Positions 24,401 to 36,400 of a stretch of DNA of 64,000 bases are shown piece by piece (positions within the stretch are counted from its first letter, which is position 1; each line of letters starts with the position of its first letter). The notes under the pieces were generated by a model, which ran no database searches, had not been told where the DNA came from, and worked only from the letters and a program-made list of their open reading frames with translations. A program made the position numbers and the translations under genes. The DNA lies in the NCBI GenBank assembly GCA_019095985.1, contig CM032669.1, forward strand, positions 61,154,938 to 61,218,937. Direction: 5' to 3'. The DNA is from Streblospio benedicti (taxonomy: Eukaryota > Annelida > Polychaeta > Spionida > Spionidae).

Positions 24401-27400
24401 TTGATTTCTTCATTGGCGTGAACTTTTGACAGCCATCACTCCATCATCTGGCAGTGGTCGCAAAGACATCAGTCGTTTCGATAGAAATAATAAATATCCG
24501 ACGCCCAGATTTATTGTTTAGTTTGCCAAACGACTTATTTGTGATCCGGCATGCAAGATACAAGCAGATGAGGCACCGGAGACTGATATTATGATATTTT
24601 TCATCTAACTATCACAAGTCTTTTGGCGCCATGTTTACAAACCATACTTAACCAGAATCAGCCTTGCGCAGCATACGGCGCTGTTATAGATTCGTAACCG
24701 TGCTCTTGATAAAGGCTTATTGGCATCCTTTAGTAGTGTCACAGTAGTTTTGCCGGCGATTGAACCTAAGAATACCAAGTTGATGTACTCAAAATTAGAT
24801 GTCATGATATGACCTTGACAGTCAAGTTACAGATTTATTTTCGGTCTTGATGCAAAGCTGGTTTCACAAGGTTTCCGTCAATGTATGACAAGCCATAGTT
24901 TTGCATACACAAATAAGAGTATTTCAGGGCTCAAATTTGAAGCAGATAATGCGTGTTGGGTGGGTAGATATTAGTTCTCGCGAATAAAATTAAAATATTA
25001 ACACTATGCTGCTTATTTCCTTCTAGAAATACATCGAAATGTCAAGATAAAGTTGTTGTTGACACACAACACTTTGGAACTAGAACCATGAGTATTTGTT
25101 TACGAAAATGGCAGACAAAATCACACTGTTTTTTCTGTAAACTCGGGCACATATATGCGCCCCGGCACTAAAGAGACATATATTCTAGGGTGCATATATG
25201 CGCCCAGGCATCCAAAGGGTTAAGAATGTCTTGTATATATGATTGACGATGCAATTATTGAATATTGTGATACTGGTTGTTTCAAAAATAAAGTTCTAGT
25301 TCCAACCCATATTGTTGATCGACATTAGCTAAATTCTTTATGCATGTACAACCTCCAATTAAGACCACCTCTCCATAGAAACTACCTCTATAATAAGACC
25401 ACTTTTCACGGTCCCAAACCTTCATAAAAGCTACCAGAATGAATCTCTGTATAGAGACCACCTCTCTATTGAGGCCACCTACACACTGGTCCCAAAGGTG
25501 GTCCTAATAGAGAGGTTCTACCGTACATGAAATGAAGGTGCAGACGTGTTACGCACCTGGCACGAAGTGTTGAGAGTAGGAGTCCAGCAAACCCCGGATC
25601 CAAGAGATTGTCTCCGCCCAAATGCAGTCAAACGTGGCACCTGCCAAACAACATAAACTATCAACATCTATTCCAAACCAATTTATCATTCTAATCTATG
25701 TTTATGTTTGAAAATCTGGTTGTCCGTATATCTGAGGAAGGTGCTTCCGCACCACATCGTTAAGAAAGCAATTTTTACAATTTTCACAATAATCTGTTCT
25801 TCTGCAACAAAAGTCTCCCAATTAGTCACAAGTCCTTTAGTCCTGACTAGCAGAAATCGGGGCGGACTCGTGTCAATTCAATTCTCTCGTCCTGCATACG
25901 AGTAGCTGATGAGCTAAAACACATTTGACAACTTGTCAGTGGTTAATAACTTTAGCGGAGGACAAGTACCTCTTTAAAGTTACTAGTCCTGCTGAAGAGT
26001 AACTATTGAAACCTTAACTAGGAGACTCTCATAAGTAAAGTACCCACGGATAAGTAGCCATCCTATCGTCTGAGACAGGTATCTGTGTTGTCTTGACGGG
26101 TACAAATTTTCAGTTACTTGTCCCATAGAAGAGTATTCTCAGTCACCACAGACATCAGTTTCAATGGGATTTACATGGAGTTTGTTGGTTTGAACTTGTA
26201 ACGTTAAGTTATATTTTTCAGGATACCGGGTCCTATGGACAAGTGTGATTTTTTCTCCTATTCCTGGCCCTGAGACGATTGATTGAGGCTGTTTCCACCC
26301 ACAGTTTATGCGCAGGCCTGTGGGGTTGAAGTAGACGCCTTAGGCCTGTGACCCCACCGCCCCCGGGGGTGATAGAGCATGATATGTCCTCTATTGCAGA
26401 ACCAAATGCAAGTTCTATGTATTCTACTAGCATTCCAAAAGTTGCTTACTGGGGTATATTTCTCCATTATGATTACACTAACTGTCTCTATTTGCTGGTT
26501 TTTTTTATTAGGGTTATATGGAAGCGCAGCACATGTGAAATATTTTCAGGACCCTTGACATCAGTTTCCAATTTAACAGGGGACCAATGAGACAAGCCAG
26601 ATCTTTTAGGGGGGTATTTTTTCAATACCTCTTTGGAAACTGCGTATCCCTCAATTTTGATTCGCAATGCTGATGATGGTCCCTTAGCATGAAATTTGAA
26701 TATATATCAGCCATATCTATCAAATGGTTATTCGTTACCCTGCAGAATAACTGTTGACCATTCAATATTTATGCAGGGTCTGGTTGCACACTTTTGTGTA
26801 ATTTATGATGAATACAGGTCAAAATGTGCATAAATTTGTCAATATTTTTGGAGGTTGGACTAATGTGTAGATATTGGACGCAAACTTACCTACAAAATTT
26901 GGTTTTTATATTAAATCTGTACTAGGTTTTACATTTTGGGTTGGCTGACCATCCTGAATGATGGCAGTTAACTGACGTTATCTGTGGGGGACATCGCCAT
27001 CGAAACAATGAAGAGTTTTTACAGTCACGAACAAGACACTATTTTATTAATTATTTTAAACATGGAGTTTTTGGTTTGAACCAAAGTCTCTTATATTTTC
27101 AGTGGATGGGTTTGGCACATGTAATTTTTTTCCTATTCCTGATTTTGAGGCTGACCTGTTTTAATTTTTAACATTGTTTGGTCATATTTAAATGGTTCGG
27201 GCAAAATTTGCAAGGCATGTAAAACAGTTTTTCTACAAAATTCACTTACCTACAAATAGGTTGCATTTCTTCCTCCCGAAATCCCTGGACTAAATAGGTA
27301 CAGGTCAAAAATTGAACCACAAAAATGCAGCCATAAGTGTAGTATGCTCCCCAGGGAGTTGAGAGAGATATATGTAGTGTGAAAATGGTGCCACTGATCT

Positions 27401-30400
27401 GGTGTAGATGTACAGTCACTAGAAAACGGCATGAGCTGTTCATTGCGACTATAAACCAATACATTTACATATATTTACCTGACCATCCTGAGCGAAGACC
27501 TCCTCGTAGTCGGCGGCCGGCTGTCCATACCCCGCCCCCGCCACCGCCGGCCGCCCCGTCACTGACAGGCTGAAACAAGTTTATTTTGAATAAAATGCAG
27601 AGTAAACTAGATGAGCAAACAAGGAACGTATGGATTTCCCACACACGGGATGTGCAGCTGCTGCTTATTCTCCACCAAAACATTTCAGTGGTGTTTAGCG
27701 TGTTATCGCCGTGTGAATGACTTGCCATGAACAGACAGCGTGAGCTTAACACGTCTAATTAATGTCAATCAATATCAAATGATTCCCATGATACATGGAT
27801 TTTTTCCCCCAATTTATAACAACACATATATATATATTTTTAATTCTATCCAAGTGTAGCTAGCTCTAGATTGAAGAAAAATGCATCACATTTCAAAACA
27901 TTTGTGGGGGGGATATACGGATCACTTTGAGACTGCTGGGGTTTGTGACTCACTCGTGGATGGCGATGTTGATGTCGGTGTCGTCGGTGACCGCGGCGTC
28001 GGGAACCAGTGACGTTGTCGTCGTTACGGGCAACACGTGCTGGTACCCGGGGTCCTGAGGCGGCAGCAGCTGGCGGCCCAGGATCCTACCAGGGTATGAC
28101 GCTCATCAAAATTTGCTCACGGAACAAAGGGCCGGCAACGTCAAAACATAGCCGGCACTGACAAAAAGTGTACGGCCCTTAATTATGTTAATATTGAGAA
28201 CTCCCTAAAAATAGTCTACCCACTGGGCTGTGTAACTTTAGAAACCAGCCGGCCCGGGCCAAAATCAGCAGGCACCGGGCCGCCGGGTAGGCTCTATTTC
28301 ATACCGTCCTTTTAGCGAGTAACAATTCTGGACAATTTGGCATACAAATATAAGGAGTTTGCAAGGAGTACGTTTTCTGCAGAATGAGTAGATATTTGAG
28401 GGTTACTCGTCCTCCTACTGACCAGTAGCACTTGTAAGTTTTCTACCTAATCCTGAGCCTGGAAAATCTTCCGTTATTTGGTTTTTCTGTTGTTCACTCT
28501 TCCGCTGTTCATCGTACTACGATCGTACATAGACATACATACATGAATTAACATACATAAATGAAACTCCATCAAAGTATTTTGACTCTTTTGGTCTGAG
28601 ACGTGCATACCTGAGGTGTGGGAAGTGTGAGACCCAGTCCCGGCACTCGGCTTGGAGGTGCTGCGAGCCGCTCTGGTCCTCAAACAGCATGGAGTCGATC
28701 TCCTCAAACAGACGCCGCACCCGCCGACTCGCGGCCCGGTCCAGCTCCTGCAAACGGGCACATTCCAGAGTAGAGCACGTGTTCCACTTGTGGGCAGTGC
28801 TGAAGTTGTCAAGTTATGTTATATCATCAACTCGAACTCGCCGCGTGGTCCAACTCCGTGGCAAACGACAGTGTGATTGAAGGAGTATGCAACTTTAAAA
28901 CTTTGGCTTGATAAGGAACTACAAATGTCAACGGAAGACTTGTTGTTGTTGTTGTTGTGCTGTTGTTGTCATTGTCATCGATTGCTCTTGCTGTTGTCGT
29001 TGTCATTGCTGTTGTTGTTGTTTTCGTTGTTCCCCGCAGAAGCATTCACCAGCACAGCCCTNNNNNNNNNNNNNNNNNNNNNNNNNNNNNNNNNNNNNNN
29101 NNNNNNNNNNNNNNNNNNNNNNNNNNNNNNNNNNNNNNNNNNNNNNNNNNNNNNNNNNNNNTTATGACATTTGAAATTAGGGAAATTGAACTATGTATCC
29201 ATTTACAGGAGGAAGACAACAAAAAAGAAAGAAAGCAGTAATAACACATAATTCTGACTGCTGTTAGAAGTGGTTTGTCCTACATGTTTATTTAATTATA
29301 GAAGACGCCACCTTGAAACAGGTTAACTCCAAATACGATCTCATGTCAATTTAGCCAGGTAATAACGGATGTAAACACCAATGGAAAATTCACCATACAT
29401 TGATAACAAATCTATCTAAACTTAGTTTTTAGGGGATTTTGTAGGAGAGCCATTCCCTGTTAGTACGATACATGAGTCAGTGATAACTAAAGTGGGTATT
29501 GAACCAGCAACATGTTTTCAGCTGTTGACATCCAAATACCAAAAGAATGGCAACACTATCAAATGGATGGTTTTTGTGAAGAGCGTAGGTGATCAATTTC
29601 GATTATCAATGGGATAGTCATTTAGAAATGATAAAAATAGTTATAATCAAGCTAATGTTACTTGTTGAAGGAGTTAAAAAAATGTTTGGGCATCATCATA
29701 GTCTGTATTTGTAACATACAACATAACAACGCACTCCTTTAAGCTATCTACGTATCAAATTAAGTATCATTTGGTCCATTCAATGACTTTCAATATCATT
29801 ATGAAAATACTCGATAATGATAAGTAACACCTTTTAAAACTAAACTACCATTGACATACAATTTGAGAAACTTAATTGTAAGACATTTCTAGGAACAATT
29901 GTCAATATGTTTGTGATCATTATATCATGATAAACAGACTTGTAAAACCTTTGATAAGAGCTTGTTTCATGGACAAAAACAGAGCTTTCAAAATTACTTG
30001 GAAAGGCTAACTTCAAAAAATCATTTATAAAATGAGAACACAACATCCGAACTGCCAACCCCGTCAGGGTCAGTTCTGTACTCAGTCTCAAAAATCTCCA
30101 TTTTGAGGATCAAAATCCATATTCCGCTGTGAAAAAGCAATATATAGAGAATACCTCATAGAATGTGCAGTTTGACAGAACGAGTTCTGCTTCAGTTCTG
30201 TGAGATATCGTCTGATCTCTCACCCCAACTTGTACAATAACCTTTTTCTCTCGTGTTGATTTATGATTTTAAGTCTTAAATATTGCAGTATAGGCAATTT
30301 CTATGCTCCGCCTCTCGGCCAATCATCAAACATGAGAGAAACCTGCATGGCGTGACTGCTGCTGTGACAATCTCGTGACCGGCAAACAACTGGAGGTTAA

Positions 30401-33400
30401 CGACCAAACACCCACAGCAATATTTACACTGTGACCGATGGCAGTTTGCGCACTTTTCCGTTGGGCAAATACGCAAAACTATTTATAGAGATTGATAGTT
30501 ATCTGTAGGATATACAGAGATACAATATTGGTTTTGTGTATTGCAGTATCTTGCTTACATGCAAATGTTTGAAAGTAATCAACCGGTCTTGATGTCTATA
30601 TCAAATCTGTAGAACTAGAGATACAAGTAAAATATGAGAATGTATCTATAATCATACAAGGCCAGATACACAATATGCCAGAAGTAATTGTAAAATGCTG
30701 TGACATTGTAGCTTCCATGACAATCCACACAAAGTGGACCGGGAGGATTGAAAGCTCCTTCAAAGAGGACCTTATTTGTTGGACAATGAATAGTGAATGA
30801 GTCAAGATTAGGAGGTTTGCATTTCACTTTATATCAAAGTGTTTCACAAACAATGCACAAATGGAACAAGACAATTTTATTGGGGACGAGCGTTCATTAG
30901 CGGCCCTGATGAGAGTCAAGTCCATGACGTCCACTTTTGCAAAGTAAACATTCCACCTGCTCATAAAAATCTCGTCTGCTGAAAAGTGAGGCCATGGTTT
31001 GTTTGATTCGTGGAAAGGAAAAAAAGCAGGATGAGGAAGTGCTAATATTCTCTGTGCTACACTTGTGTAAAAAAGTTTCGCGTATGAAATATTCTCGCAA
31101 AAACTGCACTCTTGCTAATAAGGAAGCGGTGACATTAGACTTTATTTTAAAACTGATGTCCTTGTTTATTACAAGAACTGATTTGCTCAGCTTGTTAATG
31201 GTTTATCAGACATTTGCGCTGTGCAAAGTGACAAACATCTGGTTCAGGCAACCAAATACTTTTTGTATGCTTCAAAGTATTATGCTGCGATTTTACGACG
31301 CAAACTACGAATAAAACTTCAATAAGCAATGACCATATGGTACTCTAACTACATATCATCCAGATACATGTAAAACTATATTTCTTTCTAAAAATCTGGA
31401 ACAGTAATTGGGATGATTGGGACAAATTCATAATGATCAAAGTTTGAAAATAGGTCGTTTTCAAAACGACCTCATTAATTAACATGTCAATGTGGATCGT
31501 GGCGAATTCGAGTCAAATCTGTCAATGTCAAATCCTTTGCAGCAGATCCGAGGAAACAAAGACAATATTTGACATTGCAAGCCCATTGTAAGTTTAAGCA
31601 TGCAATTAAAAGACCATGTTTCACCTTATCCGTCATATTAATCACGGATTATGCTCTGAAGATGACACATAATTGTACTAGAAGCCAACAGCAGATATAA
31701 ATCAGCGATAAAGAGAGGACAAAATTGGGCCGAGAATGATGTATTGGAGATTACAGCAAAAATAATTGCGCTTTAATGGAAATTCAGTCAGATACCTTAA
31801 TACATTTGATATTTCAGCCTCCCGCAAAATGAATAGTAGTGAGAGTTTTAGCGATGCCGTGATAACAGCAGCGGTTAGGACATTGTCAGAATAGTCTTTT
31901 GGACTTTCTGGATCGTTTATCATGAGTGGTCATTGGACACATCAATGGTGTGATAAACTAGAATACTTGCAATGGTTTACAATATGAATTATAGATGGTC
32001 ATGAATGTGTTTCGCCATACTTTATAGTATTTCTACCAGTCATTACAGAGGCAAACACTTTGGTCCCCATTGATATAAAGAACCATGGAACTTTATAAAA
32101 AAAACGATCTGTATTGGTCAACAGTAAGTTTATGCATCTATCTATCCACAGCCAATATTCATACAGCACTTGAGAAAGCGAAAAATCCTTGGAGAACTAA
32201 ACAGAATTGAGGGAGTAGCTCTGAGACTCTGGTTACAGTTACACCTCGGCTCCCACAATGTACACAATGTCAAGTGGCTTCTGCAGTCTTCTAATCCGCC
32301 CCATGATCAACCTAAGTTGAAGAAGCATTGCGCTTTTCTCTCATTGTTTCTTTTTGTATGCATGTGTATTCAAATTGTAAACTTTTATTCTTGTTATATT
32401 TATCTAAATTTTGGACCACTAGCTCCCCGATCATGATCGTATATAAAAGGCAGATTTAGGTTTGGCACAACGAATTCATGATCATGAATCAGAACAAATA
32501 GTTAGGTAAAAATCCCTGAAGTACTGAACATTAATACTGTTGATTTGAAGAAATGCTGAGAAAATACTCAAAATACATGTATGTCGTATTTGATTGAGAT
32601 ATTCATAATTTGATATAAAAATTTCTACTAAATAGTGATGCATTCATATTAGAACTGTTCAAGACGTTCCTCCACCAATAAATCATCATAACAAGAGGCT
32701 ACTTGGCAAAGACAATTTCATGAACAAATTGATCACGACGTCTAGACAAATTTTATGTATAAATGATGATTTTCAAGAGCCATATAAAGCAGTTTTTAGA
32801 CACATCAGTTCTGCCGTTTGTTGCTAAGTGCAATACAAAGACACATAAACATTGTAGTGGCTGATCGAACCATGCTGACAGGCAGATTATCAAGTTAAGG
32901 CAGTCCAAGTAAAATACCTGAAGCCAGGCCACAACTGATTTGGGCCCCTCTAACTAGTTCGGCTTTTTTCAAGCATTGTTTACATTGAAGGTCATACAGG
33001 ATCATCTAAGGTTCAAACAGTTTAGCTTAGTCAAATGATGTACTAAAAGCAATACTTTTTTCGTGTTCAGTTGATTTTCACATGAAAATTTGAAATAACA
33101 TAAGAAAAATATTAAAAATCAAATGTGTATTAAAAAAAATTCAAACGTCAGAATTTTTTATAATGCTTTAATTTTGATCATATACCTGTACCCGACATAA
33201 TCAGCAACAAAAATCACGGTAAATCATCTATATTTGTTTTACACATGGACTACCTTAAAACCCCACAAACACTTTCTTTTCTTCCATGCAAAATTAGAGA
33301 GACTAAGAGATATGATCAGCAGCTAAGTTAAGCTCCCACATAAATAGATAGGAATATATCGATCTACGGCAGATTATTTTTAGATAGAATAATACATAGG

Positions 33401-36400
33401 AGCAAAGATATCTGAATTTGCATTGAGGAAACATTGAATCGTAGCAACACACAATATTATCTATTTGAGTTTCTATTTTAATATCTCGAGAACAATTCTG
33501 ATTCTTACACGGTGTGACTTGAAAGTAAATTTATGTTTATGTCTATTCACGGTTGAGTCACTATGATCAGAACAATTAAGTACATATCCATTTGTAACTA
33601 TGCCATGTGCTTTAACAATACAGGGTGTGACGTAAATATGAACTTTTTATCAGCTTCTACTGATTAATAAACTAATATATAACTGTTAATGACATTAGAA
33701 GATTCCTTCTCCATGACTATAGGGTTATATCACCTAACCTCTGCCGGGACTCGAACCCTGGACCACTACCACTGTGGGTCCTATTCAACTAGCACTGAAG
33801 GCAGGCGCAGTAGACCACTCGGTCATCCTGTGTCATTCCAGGGTGTTAGTGATGCTGTCTCACAGAACATATAGCAATATTCACAGTTCAAGTGCATCAT
33901 GTGACATGTGTGACATGATTTTTTCTCTAAATCAGTCTATATTGTATGCGGCATGTGTATTTCTTTCCGGCAAAGACTATACCGTTTTTATGCGGAATCT
34001 GGTACATTACCCATTATTGGATGACGAGCCTCGGTATCAGAATAAAGTCAAACGTAACAAGCATGTTCATGGCAATATAGACTTGGACAAAAAACCTCTA
34101 ATAATATCAACAGGTATTTTGTTGCTAAGATGTAACTTTTCCTTGCCAGGTGGGACTTTGGACTTGCGTCTAAAAGTTGTCATAGTAGGGGTAAGGGTAT
34201 GCATGGACTGATTTTATGATAAATCCAGCGTTTAAACTTACAACTTTGAAATTTTCAGTTTAGTCATATGTAAACCATCCTGAAGAAAGAGGTCACATGA
34301 AAGTGTTTTACGATGTGAAGTTACGGGAAGTTCCTACATCTTTGGAAGGGGCCCGCCCCCATGGGCAGTCCCCAGGATCAAGAGGCCATCACATGCGTGG
34401 GACAGTTGATAGGCGCCTTCATCTCTGTTCATGGTCTCTAATGTTCGTCTGACAGTGAAAGCCTCCTGAATCTGTCTCTCACGTAGATTTCTCTCCTTTA
34501 GCAAAACTCCACTTACACAACTCTACATCACATCGTGCAACACCTTAATGTGACGTCATTCTTGATAATGGTCTACAGATGACTACACCGAACGTTTCCA
34601 AGTTTTAACACTGGATTCATCATAAAATCAGTCTACACTGAGTACTATCAGAAGATCCTCTAAAATTGTATGATACAGAGATGCATTTAGGAAATTACAA
34701 AAGGGGGCCATGATATACAGGTGACTCACGTTGAGAAGTTGTCATAGTAGGGGTAGGGGTAGTCATCGACTGAGGAGCTCTCAGGGAGCGGGTGGTGCTC
34801 AAACCGGTCACGCGAGATCCCACGTCTGCAAAGAAAAAACAACGCTGTTAACAACTTATAACCAAGTAGACTGGGCAGCCAGGCCACACCCTCAGCACAA
34901 TGATTGTGCATCGCTGTGCATGCGCCAACTACGCACCTCTCATAGAAATTCTCGTTAACGAAGCATTACGAGAAAGAATTAGGGCCTGCCTAAATGAATT
35001 TAGGATTTGATTGATTGATTGATTGATTGATTGAAGCTGTCATTTCAATCTAAGTGACAATCATAGAGGATACAACAGAAGAAAATCAAAACCGATCTCA
35101 GGGGAGAATATAAGAACATAATTATATTCTCAACATTTGATATGCACTTGCCAAATTCATAAATTTATAAAAACTAGAAGTTCTGCTGGATGATTTATAC
35201 AATTGCCCATAACTAACCGAGGCATTTCAACTCCTAATTCAAAACACTGGGATAAATGTACATGTGAAAACAAAAATTGTAAAACTTGACAGTCAAAGAG
35301 GATACAACCCTCAAAATGTAGCATTTGAATCCCACACAGCACAATGTTTGCTGTCAATAACTTGAGTAGAAGTTCAAGATTTATAAGTAGGTATATTTTG
35401 TCTCTTGAATTATGAATAGGACTCGGCACAGTTTACTTTTACACCCCTATATACTTAGTTGTCTTTCACTAATAATCAGGAATTGTTATTGAATAAGTTG
35501 CATCACATTTCACACAAGTGGATACCTGCAGTTCCTAATTCACGATCAACATTTCGGGCATATCACCAATCACCGCTCGCGTAATGAGCAGATCACCAGC
35601 CACAAATTATCGGTTCCGTCTGTTTACAAATACTTAATTACAGACAGTTCACAATTTACAACCAAAGATTTTTGGCGAATCACAAAAATCACATGTTTGC
35701 TATATGAGCCCCTCCTCAAAGTATTACAATTCATAGCTGGCGAGTTGAACCCTGTGACAAACGGCTGCGCACTCCATTCATTAACCCAGAACACACAGAG
35801 CAGCACAAAGAGAACGCTGCCAATCAATATCAGGAAGAACAAGCCCAGCCAAGTGTGTACGCTTTCTTAAAGAAAACCTTGAAAATCGGTGAATACCTGC
35901 TGGTGAAACAATCAGCTTCACGTGGCCGTGGCCGGTACACACAACAGTAATGTTTATACAAGGCGATTAAATTTTCTTATAAAAATTTCTGCCTTATTTA
36001 AGCTTGTACTTGGCAGTGCTAATCTTATGGAATACGAGCAAATATTTGAGTTGTCTCTCGCTAAAATGGATCCTATGTAAAATATTGTATAATGTGCGCT
36101 CCTATAGCTTGTTGTAGGCGAAATAAAGTCATGGCATAAATGTTGAAACACGAATAAGTAAGGTTGTAATTGAGTCCTGCTGTGTCCACTAAACACGGAT
36201 CTTCCTCGGCTGGAAGCAATTAGAGTTGGGAGAAAAATGGACGGGATTCAAAGATCAATAGAAACCACTAGCAGCCAAAGATTTCCTCAGTGAAATAGAT
36301 GATGTAGATTACAAGTGGCGTAAATGTAAAATAACTATGACCAGAACATTCGTATACAGTCATTTTCTACAACATACAATAGCAGAGGCATACATAGGCA

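Noticed and set aside
28877-29241. ORFs spanning the N gap
   Set aside because: Built on a TTG repeat and unknown bases; not interpretable.
30994-31314. 106-codon plus-strand ORF
   Set aside because: AT-rich, no splice sites, no recognisable motifs and no neighbouring exon.
33725-33835. Functional tRNA-Leu/Ser gene
   Set aside because: A and B boxes are present but spacing and pairing do not give a clear cloverleaf.
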